Origin: Stramenopiles sp. TOSAG23-3
Taxonomy: Eukaryota > Sar
NCBI GenBank assembly: GCA_900128585.1
Contig: LT642337.1
Location: 1-22,429 of the forward strand
Reading direction: 5' to 3'
Length of the DNA stretch: 22,429 nt
The notes beneath the pieces were generated by a model. The model was not told the origin of the DNA, did no database searches, and worked only from the letters and a program-made list of their open reading frames with translations. Both the position numbers and the translations under genes were made by a program. The stretch's first letter is position 1; the number at the start of each line of letters is the position of its first letter. This document shows, in pieces, positions 1 to 7,163 of the stretch.

Positions 1-65
1 TTTGATAGACAAATAATTCCCTTAAAACCAGCAGGGTCATCGTGCCGGAGGTACTTTTAATAATT

Positions 66-89
66 ATTAATAATAATAATAATAATAAT
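66..89. repeat. AAT trinucleotide repeat
   Basis: A short run of about seven AAT units sits in a nearly pure A/T stretch. It is ordinary low-complexity spacer sequence. Confidence 0.7.
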
Positions 90-207
90 TTTTAAAAATA
101 TTAAATAAAAAATAAAAATAAAAAGAGAGAAAAGAAAGAAAGAACTATAATCTATAAAATGTATATATAACGAAATAATTGTATTCTATTTTTTAATTAT
201 ACCTATT

Positions 208-360
208 AAGAAGAAGGAAAGAAAAGAAGGAAGGAAAGAAGGAAGGAAAGAAGGAAGGAAAGAAGGAAGGAAGGAAAGAAGGAAAGAAGGAAGGAAGGAA
301 GGAAAGAAGGAAAGAAGGAAAGAAGGAAGGAAAGAAGGAAAGAAGGAAAAAAGGAAGGAA
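208..360. repeat. GGAA/GAAA homopurine tract (153 nt)
   Basis: All bases from 208 to 360 are A or G, built from irregularly mixed GGAA, GAAA and AAGG units. Long purine mirror-type tracts can form triplex (H-DNA) and exclude nucleosomes; that is a known general property, not shown here. The tract lies about 1 kb upstream of the PARP-like/TLDc start and directly next to a perfect hairpin. Confidence 0.9.
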
Positions 361-365
361 TACTA

Positions 366-396
366 TATTTTTACAGAGAAGATCTCTGTAAAAATA
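366..396. repeat. Perfect inverted repeat, 14-bp arms, 3-nt loop
   Basis: Bases 366-379 and 383-396 are exact reverse complements around the loop AGA. The stem centre is ACAGAGA/TCTCTGT. It directly follows the 153-nt homopurine tract. It could act as a cruciform, be the tip of a small mobile-element relic, or be a chance hairpin in biased sequence. No flanking duplication is evident. Confidence 0.7.
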
Positions 397-550
397 ATTA
401 TCTATCCATCCTCCTCGTATTTATTGTAATTGTATATAATAGCTATAGATAGGACTAAAACTAGAGGGCCATACTGTAATACGTACCCACATAATGACAT
501 ATATTAGACGACTATAGCTATAACTAGAACGACTATAATAAGAGAGAAGC

Positions 551-740
551 AAGAGAAGGAAAAAGAAGAAGAAGAAGAAGAAGAAGAAGAAGAAGAATGA
601 AGAAGAAGAAGAAGAAGAATTAAAAAAAGAAGAAGAGAAAGAAGAAGAATGAAGAAGAGAAAGAAGAAGAAGAAGAAGAAGAAGAAGAAGAAGAAGAAGA
701 AGAAGAAGAAGAGAAAGAAGAAGAAGAGAAAGAGAAGAAG
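551..740. repeat. GAA/AAG triplet repeat block
   Basis: Two nearly pure purine runs, 551-597 and 651-740, are joined by a purine-rich segment broken by a few T residues. Positions 661-711 hold about 17 uninterrupted AAG triplets. Triplet runs of this type are length-unstable in other eukaryotes. No protein reading is supported. Confidence 0.85.
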
Positions 741-750
741 TAAAAAATCT

Positions 751-770
751 GATTGATTGATTGATTGATG
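751..770. repeat. GATT tetranucleotide repeat
   Basis: Four to five tandem GATT units end in GATG, immediately after the GAA block. It is a simple microsatellite with no other visible role. Confidence 0.8.
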
Positions 771-1355
771 GGGAATATTTTAGAATTTCTTTATTCTATG
801 TAAAGTTATTTAGATACTGTACAGTTAACTATAAAAATAATATATTTATATAATTCCTTATTTATTTAGAATTGAGGTAGGTGCAGGAGTTTAGATTATT
901 AGAGATAGAGACTCATCATCATAAAAAGATCAAAACGAATAAAAAAATAGAAAAGTAAGAATACGGCTAAACTACAACATTTATAAAGAGACAATGAGAA
1001 TAGTAAGTAGTTTAAATAGAATAGACACAACAGGAGGATGAGGAGGAGGTAGTAATAATTAAAAAAAAAATAATAAAAAATAAAAATAAAAAAATATAAT
1101 ACAAACAACCAACTCAAAACTGAATGAAACAACGAAGAAAAAAGAAGAATGAACAACATGATCGATCTTATACTATGTAAATACTACTTCATACACAACA
1201 AGGAAAAGAAAGAAAACGAGAAGAAACTAGTTAGTGAAGAAATGCTTTTGAAATCAAACAAGTCTATAGTTGTAGTATAAGTTTTACAGACCTGACACTT
1301 ACTCTGACGCCAACGACGTTACCCCTTCCTGCCCAACGAACGTTTCACGACGACC

Positions 1356-4193
1356 ATGAACTTGACAGCAGCCTCCCGTATTGGGAACGCCAACTCCGGC
1401 AACGCGGCCGGGGACGGCGCGACCGCCTTGCGGTTCAAACGGGTCGGCCAGCAGCAACAGCAGCTGCCCTCACAAGTTAACGGTCAGCCCCGCTCCTTGG
1501 AAAAGTCGGGGAAAGAGTACGCCAGGATCTTGTATCTGTTGGAAACGGCCCTGGCCAGCCATCACGTCAAAGTTACCCATGTCCAAGTGTGGGACGTCTC
1601 TCAACCGACGATTGTAGAACAGTTTGAGCGCGAGGTCCGGCGCTGCCCGGGGGTGGTCCCCCTCGATGCCTGGGTCGACGTCGACAGCTTGAACGCCAAC
1701 AATTCCGAAGAGAACGTGTTTCGCCGGGGCTTCACCTTTCCAGAAAACGACGAAGGGATGCTGTTCCCGACTGGAACCCTGCGAATCGCACCGCCACCAG
1801 TGGACGGAGAGTCGGGCCTTCACCGTTTCATCCTGTCGCAGATATTTACGGGGCGAGCGTACCCGAAAGACGACCCGAACCAGAAAAACATTCTCCCTGC
1901 CGGGTACGATAGTTTGTACTTGTTTGACAGCCAAAGCCTCGAGGACGACCACATGCTAGACTCTTACTCGCACGAATACATCCTCACGCGTCCTACGCAG
2001 GTGTGGCCGCAGTACGTCGTACATTTTACCATTGCGGCGCTGACGGAAGAGGACCGCGCGCGCCAGGGCCGGGCAAAGGCGGCGCACCACAACCAGAACA
2101 CGGACGTCATGGGTGACATTTTAGAACTGCTTGACCGAAAGCTGCACTGGGGGCAGGATGGCGTGCGAATGAAGCTGTCGGGTGTTGCGGCGCTCCAGAA
2201 CGAGCTGAGCCGGGCCGCAGACGAATACAACAACTCGATCGTGGCCTCCCAGCGGAGAGACCCCACCCTGGAATCGGTGAAGACGCAAATAAAGGAGCAG
2301 CTGTCGACCCTGAACGATAAACTTGCCCAGGTGAAGAAAAATTCGGCCTTGGTGGAGGAGACGGTGTACCAGATATTGCAGGAGGCCTTGTTTCAGTTGC
2401 AGGACGAAACCCAGCGTAAATTGAACATGCTGCTCGGGGAAGAGCTGGAGCTGCGCCGCCGGTTTGCGCACATCGAGTGGTCCGAAGCCCGCATGGCGAA
2501 AGCCCGGGAAGAAATGGCACCGCCGGACTTCGTCCACGCATGGGACCACCACTTAGAGTCGCGCAAGCGCATGTACGCGTACCGAGACATGGGCGCGTCG
2601 GTGCTCAACGATGTCCATGCAGACATCAACGTCGTTGGGGGTGTCCAGATTGTCGTGGAAAACAGGTCCCAGCTGGGGGCCGTGTCCGGCCCTGCGGGTG
2701 CGACGGACCTGCTCCGCTTGAAAGGAGACAGCCGTGGTGGCCGCGGGGCCCAAATGGATGCCAGCTCGGAATTCCGAAAAGCTGTGTTCAGCAATGGGGG
2801 GGACCCCCAAAGGGACCCGTACGCGAACCCAGAGGTTGCCAACTCGCCTGCGTCGCACTTGATTGCCTCCATGCGGCGAAACATGGAAGACGCAGGGGCG
2901 TCGGGATTCGTCATGAACAATGGGTCCGAGTCCCCACACGTGGCGGGCATGGGCCTCAGCTCGTCGACCCTGCAATCCCAGGATTCCCGGAGTTGGCTGA
3001 GGCGCACCCAGCCCACTGGCTCGGCTGCGAACAATGAAGCGAAAGAGCCGGAGGAGACGCAGATGGACAACGTGTGGATGTCAGCGCTTCGGGAAAAGGC
3101 CGGCGTCCCGGCCCCTGCGAACGAAGCACCCCCTCCCCCCGTGGATTTGGGGTCCGCCCCTCCTTCTCGGAGCCAGCCCGCGCCGGCGCGGAATCAGGCC
3201 AGTACTCCACGGAACCGGGGCACCACGTCCTCCCCGGGACGAAAGAGTGGTGGTAGGATGGAACGGTTTAAGCGCCAATACTCGTTGACAAATGAATCCG
3301 AGCGCCGTTCCCGTACTTTTGTTGCACAGAGCAACGGCCAGTATGGCTCCGCCGACGAATTGTCGGAAGCATTGGGAGCGTTGATGTTCCCCAACTCCCG
3401 TATTTTGACGCCAGAAGAGTCCCAAAAGCTGTACTTTTGCCTTCCCCAGCGTCTCGCTGGAGAGAGCAACAACTGCAGCCACCTGGCATACGCTTCCTAC
3501 GAGAACGAAGGAAACGTAACTGTGTCGGGCCTGATGGATTCTATGCCGCACCCCGCGAGCACCGCGAAGGACTCGGCCGGGTGTTTATTTATTGCCCGCA
3601 GTGGCGACAACGTGTTTGGTGCTTACAGTCACTTCGTCCTCCCACACGATGGCCTGTACGGGGGCAGTGACAAAAATTTCTTGTTTTCCCTCACAAAGGA
3701 CATGAAAATACCCTACCATGGACGACGGACTGTAAAGAAACCAACGGCCCAGGAGCTCAAGCCGGTATTTACCCAGCTGCACCAGCTGGAGCAAGAAGGC
3801 ACCGAAGAGAGCTTTCCTGGCCAGTTCGGTGACACAGAAGCAGAAGCTCAAGAGAAGGCTGATGCATTCCTAGCGGACATGGCCAAAAATGGATGGGAAA
3901 GTTTGTTCGTAGACGAAAACACCATTCGCTTTGGATCGACGGATTTAGTTCTTTCTGGGGATTTGTCGAACTGCTCAAGTCAGCTGGAGCAATCGTACGG
4001 CTTTGGCATGGCAAATGCGGACGCACGGACGTTGCTTGCTGGGGGGAGCAGTTTCAGGATACAAGAATTAGAGGTTTACATTGTTGGTAATCCACAGAGT
4101 CACGAGGATGATCAGACCTACAACGACGGGTCTGGAGGATACCAGCCGGAACATTTCAGTCCAGGAGAGCACAATTCCATGGGGGCGTACTAG
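1356..4193 (+). CDS. PARP-like (catalytically degenerate), coiled-coil, TLDc domain protein
   Basis: This 945-residue protein fuses three recognisable parts. Residues ~52-227 match the PARP catalytic fold: an N-terminal strand-helix segment around VTHVQVWD, the helix segment FRRGF, GLHRFILSQIFTGRAY, LPAGYDSLYL, and a final EYILTRPTQVWPQYVVHF resembling the PARP/RCD1-type end. The canonical His and Tyr positions appear to be V107 and L142, while E207 is kept, so ADP-ribosyl transfer is doubtful. Residues ~250-412 are charged and helical (likely coiled coil). Residues ~440-675 are low-complexity, rich in Ser, Pro and Gly. Residues ~678-910 form a TLDc domain ending FRIQELEVYIVG, with LFIAR, FLFSL and IRFGSTDL blocks and an insertion near 790-845. 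TLDc proteins (OXR1, NCOA7, TBC1D24) act in oxidative-stress tolerance and bind the V-ATPase; a similar role here is inference. The ATG has context ACCATGA. The gene converges with QCR8. Confidence 0.85.
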   Translation: MNLTAASRIGNANSGNAAGDGATALRFKRVGQQQQQLPSQVNGQPRSLEKSGKEYARILYLLETALASHHVKVTHVQVWDVSQPTIVEQFEREVRRCPGVVPLDAWVDVDSLNANNSEENVFRRGFTFPENDEGMLFPTGTLRIAPPPVDGESGLHRFILSQIFTGRAYPKDDPNQKNILPAGYDSLYLFDSQSLEDDHMLDSYSHEYILTRPTQVWPQYVVHFTIAALTEEDRARQGRAKAAHHNQNTDVMGDILELLDRKLHWGQDGVRMKLSGVAALQNELSRAADEYNNSIVASQRRDPTLESVKTQIKEQLSTLNDKLAQVKKNSALVEETVYQILQEALFQLQDETQRKLNMLLGEELELRRRFAHIEWSEARMAKAREEMAPPDFVHAWDHHLESRKRMYAYRDMGASVLNDVHADINVVGGVQIVVENRSQLGAVSGPAGATDLLRLKGDSRGGRGAQMDASSEFRKAVFSNGGDPQRDPYANPEVANSPASHLIASMRRNMEDAGASGFVMNNGSESPHVAGMGLSSSTLQSQDSRSWLRRTQPTGSAANNEAKEPEETQMDNVWMSALREKAGVPAPANEAPPPPVDLGSAPPSRSQPAPARNQASTPRNRGTTSSPGRKSGGRMERFKRQYSLTNESERRSRTFVAQSNGQYGSADELSEALGALMFPNSRILTPEESQKLYFCLPQRLAGESNNCSHLAYASYENEGNVTVSGLMDSMPHPASTAKDSAGCLFIARSGDNVFGAYSHFVLPHDGLYGGSDKNFLFSLTKDMKIPYHGRRTVKKPTAQELKPVFTQLHQLEQEGTEESFPGQFGDTEAEAQEKADAFLADMAKNGWESLFVDENTIRFGSTDLVLSGDLSNCSSQLEQSYGFGMANADARTLLAGGSSFRIQELEVYIVGNPQSHEDDQTYNDGSGGYQPEHFSPGEHNSMGAY

Positions 4194-4686
4194 AGAAAGT
4201 AAAGCCAGACAGGGCCCACCTGTAGATGTGAATATTTTTAAAAACAAAAAACTGGCCCCTGTTATTTTTAAGTAAATTAAAATTTATCTTCCTCATGTAC
4301 CGCGAAAATGAATCTGCTCCTTTTGTCCATTAAATATTTTTACAAATACTACTCTTGATTCTTTTAATGAGAAACATAATTCACATATGTGCGCTACTCT
4401 AATCAATTTATGACGCATTTCTGTCTTTTCAGGGAATTACTTCTCGATAGAATACATACGAAATGCCATCATCGGTCATCATCAGTGAACCCTCTGCCAG
4501 GTTGGTATTATGTAGAATAGCAGGCAGCCGCGGTATGGAAGAAACATCGTAATTGTGTTTTCAAGGGGGAAATAGTACCACGATATTTACTAAAAATATT
4601 ATTTTTTATGAAACAGTTAGGCAGCGTATTTAGATTTAAACGGTGAAAATGCCATACTATGACAATAATGAAACGATTCCGGACGG
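4194..4686. other. Convergent 3' spacer
   Basis: This 493-bp AT-rich spacer lies between the 3' ends of the PARP-like/TLDc gene and QCR8. It lacks long microsatellites. ATTAAA at ~4330 is a possible variant poly(A) signal. The part around 4420-4570 is somewhat GC-richer but contains no ORF or RNA fold that I can support. Confidence 0.5.
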
Positions 4687-5037
4687 TTAACTCCAGTGGG
4701 AACGTTGGTCCTCGTTGAACGCAGACTCCCCCCAGTTCATAATGCCAAACAAGAGAATAGCTCCCGGCAAGACGTCCAAAAAATTGTCAGTAATTTTATG
4801 AGGCGCATTGTGTTGGATTTGTTTGAACAAAGGACCCAAATGATTCTGCTGAAAGGGGGATAGACTACGGGTGATTTCATTGTTCGTTTTTGCGTGGTAG
4901 CCCCACCATTTCTTCAATGCAGCCTGTGGCATTCCTGGCAACTGTTTCTCTGGGCCTGCAGCTCGGATGGTCGTCTTCGTGACGAATGTACGGCGGCCGG
5001 CAATCCCTACAGTACGTTGTGCGGTGTGCCTCAACAT
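4687..5037 (-). CDS. QCR8: Ubiquinol-cytochrome c reductase subunit 8 (complex III), mitochondrial
   Basis: This is a small structural subunit of the mitochondrial bc1 complex, next to the quinone site and cytochrome b. The 116-residue product begins MLRHTAQRTV, a basic, hydroxylated, acid-free stretch to ~residue 28 typical of a mitochondrial presequence. The family core follows: KKWWGYHAK at 42-50, RSLSPFQQNHLGPLF at 57-71, then KITDNFLDVLPG and one membrane helix at ~86-102. Yeast QCR8 has the same WWG, SPY/F-Q and single-helix layout at 94 residues, so the mature length fits. The frame stays open upstream to 5094 but starts there with GTG, so I took the ATG at 5037 (context ACCATGT). A TATATA lies only ~10 bases before the ATG, which would leave almost no leader if it were a TATA box. 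The C-terminus is short after the helix. Confidence 0.82.
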   Translation of the reverse strand: MLRHTAQRTVGIAGRRTFVTKTTIRAAGPEKQLPGMPQAALKKWWGYHAKTNNEITRSLSPFQQNHLGPLFKQIQHNAPHKITDNFLDVLPGAILLFGIMNWGESAFNEDQRSHWS

Positions 5038-5285
5038 GGTTTTAAAGTATATATGTGCGAACTGGATAAAAGCTTGCGTGCTATGATCAAACACTTTGAC
5101 ACCCTTTTCCTCTTTCTGAGAGTGATCGTCGTCCCTAATTTTCTCCAGAAATAGGAACGGAACAAATTCTCAATCACAAATTATAAAATATTTCTGTATT
5201 ATTTTTTATATTTTCTCTTTTTTTTCTTTTCTTCTGTTGTTTTTTGTTGTTGTGCTCTCCTACCTCCTCCTCCCTCCTCCTCCAT

Positions 5286-5309
5286 ACAAAACAAAACAAA
5301 ACAAAAAAA
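5286..5309. repeat. AAAAC pentanucleotide repeat
   Basis: Three to four tandem AAAAC units run into an A-run, directly after a CTC-rich pyrimidine stretch. It is simple repeat DNA. Confidence 0.75.
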
Positions 5310-5676
5310 TAAACCGACGACCCGATCCCATCATCAAAATCTCAAATGTTTTGTTATAATGATGCTGTGCTGTTGTATTTAAAAAGGAAGAAATTATATA
5401 AAGAATACAATACAACAACGTACGGTTCTCCAGATCTCCTACATTTTAATGCTATTTAAATTGGTATTTTAATTGTTTTCATTGAAATAATCAAATGCAC
5501 CCTTTACCAATTTACATCCACCCAAATATTAGTATATAAATTAATTATACTTAAAATTATTCCTATTTAAATAATTGAGCCCCACCACCTACCTCCTTTT
5601 CCTGCCTGGGTTTTTTGTTCTTGTTCATCTCCTCCTTCAAAAAAGAAGAAGTTGTTATGACTCCAATGACAGGTCG

Positions 5677-5778
5677 TCTTTCTTTCTTTCTTTCTTCCTT
5701 TCTTTCTTCTTTCTTTCTTTCTTTCTTTCTTCTTCTTCTTTCTTCTTTCTTCTTCTTTCCTTCTTCTTCTTCTTTCTC
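5677..5778. repeat. CTTT/CTT homopyrimidine tract (102 nt)
   Basis: The + strand contains only C and T from 5677 to 5778, as mixed CTTT and CTT units. It lies between divergent QCR8 and the FTase alpha gene, ~236 bases before the latter's ATG. Leu/Phe/Ser-rich open frames across it are a by-product of the repeat. Confidence 0.9.
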
Positions 5779-6014
5779 GGAATTAATTATTTATGTTAGC
5801 GTGATAAACAAAAAATTATAACTCTGTTTGATAGCATTAGGTTATTTTTACAAGACACCTTGAGAATAATTAGGAGGAGGGAAGGATTCTACGTTTCATT
5901 TCCAATTTGGTTTTATAGCAGGACAGTTTTGTTGTACGAACGTTTGTTTTGGAGTGCTCCTGACCAGTCAGTCTGTGGGAGCGTTAGCATTGGTATCTTT
6001 TCCGTGTTGTTCGA

Positions 6015-6935
6015 ATGGCGGGCCTACTCGGGGCACCCTTTGCCTTGGGGGAATACAAAGACGTAAAAACGGTGCCGCAAGACGATGGGCCTCACCCTGT
6101 AGTCCCGATATCCTACTCACAGGGATATGTTGAGCTGATGGATATTTTTCGCGGGCTTCTCGCGGTCGACGAAGTGTCTGCAAGGGGACTTAGGCTTACC
6201 ACGGAGCTTATGGGATATAACGCTGCGAACTACACCTTGTGGCACTACCGTCGAAAGTGTTTGAAATCTATAGGCGCTGATCTACACGAAGAACTTTCGT
6301 GGGTAACGAACATTGGCGGCTCTAACCCAAAAAATTACCAGATATGGTTCCATAGGAGGGCGTTGGTCGAGCAAATAGGAACCGCGGAGGCTGGACAGCA
6401 GGAGTTGCAATACACGGAAATTGTGTTTGCGGAGGACGCAAAAAATTACCATGCTTGGGGGCACCGCCAGTGGGTATTGGAGCAGTTCAAATTGTACGAA
6501 AATGAGCTGGAATTTATTGAATCCTTGCTAAAGCGGGATGTCCGGAACAATTCTGTTTGGAACCAACGGTGGTTTTACTTCATGAAAACTTTGCCAGAGA
6601 ACGTTCCAGATAGTATTGTGAAACAAGAAATCAACTTTTGCTTTTCAAAATTAGACGTTGCGCTAAAGAACCAAGCTGCGTGGGCGTATTTAGAGGGGTG
6701 GATGAGCAAACGCGATTACAAAGATTACCCAGAGATTGAAGCGTACATTCGTGGAAGAGTTTTGGAACAGAGCAAAGAGGTGGCCCCAGCGTTTAGTGCG
6801 TTGATAGATATATTGGAGCAGAAGAAAACCCAGGAAGGGAGGAATGAAGCCTTGAAATTGATTGACAATTTGTGCACATTTGACGTCATCCGAAAGAAGT
6901 ACTGGCTTTTTCGAAAGCGGGAAATCGCCCAATAA
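6015..6935 (+). CDS. FNTA: Protein farnesyltransferase/geranylgeranyltransferase type-1 alpha subunit
   Basis: This is the shared alpha subunit of FTase and GGTase-I, which attach a C15 or C20 isoprenoid to the CaaX cysteine of Ras/Rho-type GTPases, lamins and DnaJ proteins in the cytosol. The 306-residue protein shows five PPTA repeats: NYTLWHYRRKCL (72-83), NYQIWFHRR (108-116), NYHAWGHRQW (144-153), NNSVWNQRWF (178-187) and a divergent NQAAWAYLEGW (219-229). K143 in DAKNYHAW aligns with the lysine important for catalysis in rat FTase alpha (K164). The C-terminal IRKKYW matches the family's closing helix. The protein lacks the Pro-rich N-terminal extension of mammals, so it is complete but compact. 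The start is the first ATG. GC content looks lower than in the PARP-like/TLDc gene. It converges with the Kelch-EGF gene 228 bp downstream. Confidence 0.95.
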   Translation: MAGLLGAPFALGEYKDVKTVPQDDGPHPVVPISYSQGYVELMDIFRGLLAVDEVSARGLRLTTELMGYNAANYTLWHYRRKCLKSIGADLHEELSWVTNIGGSNPKNYQIWFHRRALVEQIGTAEAGQQELQYTEIVFAEDAKNYHAWGHRQWVLEQFKLYENELEFIESLLKRDVRNNSVWNQRWFYFMKTLPENVPDSIVKQEINFCFSKLDVALKNQAAWAYLEGWMSKRDYKDYPEIEAYIRGRVLEQSKEVAPAFSALIDILEQKKTQEGRNEALKLIDNLCTFDVIRKKYWLFRKREIAQ

Positions 6936-7163
6936 GGAGCGAGATTAGATATTGAGAAATTTTTGCAAACAAAACGGGGGGGGCGAGAGAAGAGGGGGAG
7001 CCGTTCTCTCCAACCGGAACGAAGCATGATAAGGATTCGTAGTAAATTATGTATTCCGTTAAGAATGTCTTTTTTAGTAATATATATTTTCTCTTAATCA
7101 CAGATTGCATAAGTAAAACATTTTTTTAATTTTTCCGGAAACACTTCAAGAACTTATACCGGT
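6936..7163. other. Convergent 3' spacer with G-runs
   Basis: This short spacer lies between the FTase alpha and Kelch-EGF 3' ends. It contains an 8-G run at 6976-6983, a 5-G run at 6994-6998 and a 7-bp hairpin at 6985-7010, then AT-rich sequence. There is no gene. Confidence 0.6.
6976..7010 (+). terminator. Possible 3'-end pause element: G-runs plus hairpin
   Basis: An 8-G run is followed by GAGAGAA (6985-6991), a 12-nt G-rich loop and TTCTCTC (7004-7010), an exact 7-bp stem. It lies 40-75 bases after the FTase alpha stop. G-rich sequence downstream of genes can pause Pol II in other eukaryotes; that role here is only inference. Confidence 0.25.

Larger units (their letters stand above)
1..1355. 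other. AT-rich upstream spacer with microsatellites
   Basis: No convincing complete gene is present. Most of the stretch is far richer in A and T than the coding blocks and consists of simple repeats, listed separately: AAT, GGAA/GAAA, GAA and GATT. The last ~70 bases before 1356 become GC-richer and probably hold the 5' leader of the PARP-like/TLDc gene. The first 60 bases are also GC-richer than what follows and may be the edge of a neighbouring gene (see findings). Confidence 0.6.
5038..6014. other. Divergent promoter spacer (QCR8/FTase alpha)
   Basis: This 977-bp spacer separates two outward-transcribed genes. It holds pyrimidine-rich CTC/CTCC stretches near 5250-5282, an AAAAC repeat, and a 102-nt homopyrimidine tract (5677-5778). 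No conserved protein can be read. The last ~140 bases before 6015 are GC-richer and probably contain the leader of the prenyltransferase gene. Confidence 0.6.

Noticed and set aside
208-740. CRISPR-like or mobile-element terminal repeat array
   Set aside because: Units are 3-4 bases with no spacers; these are microsatellites. No transposase or integrase frame is present anywhere in the window.
899-1159. Hydrophobic Leu/Phe/Tyr-rich 86-residue reading frame on the minus strand
   Set aside because: It arises from A-rich low-complexity DNA read as T-rich; it lacks family features and its composition is that of spacer DNA.
2393-3070. 225-residue antisense frame inside the PARP-like/TLDc gene, and similar long antisense frames in the other GC-rich genes
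   Set aside because: The forward frame has clear domains; GC-rich codon use removes stops on the opposite strand.
4429-4482. Box C-like (ATGATGA) and box D-like (CTGA) motifs on the minus strand suggesting a C/D snoRNA
   Set aside because: Spacing is only ~45 nt, no terminal stem pairs the ends, and no C'/D' boxes are evident.
4418-4520. Pyrimidine stretch plus CAG near 4432 and GTTGGT near 4500, like splice sites around a small exon
   Set aside because: The enclosed stretch has no coding continuity with either converging gene; splice-like matches are common by chance.
5575-5821. Ser/Phe/Leu-rich open frames over the CTTT tract
   Set aside because: They are products of the homopyrimidine repeat and have no recognisable domain.
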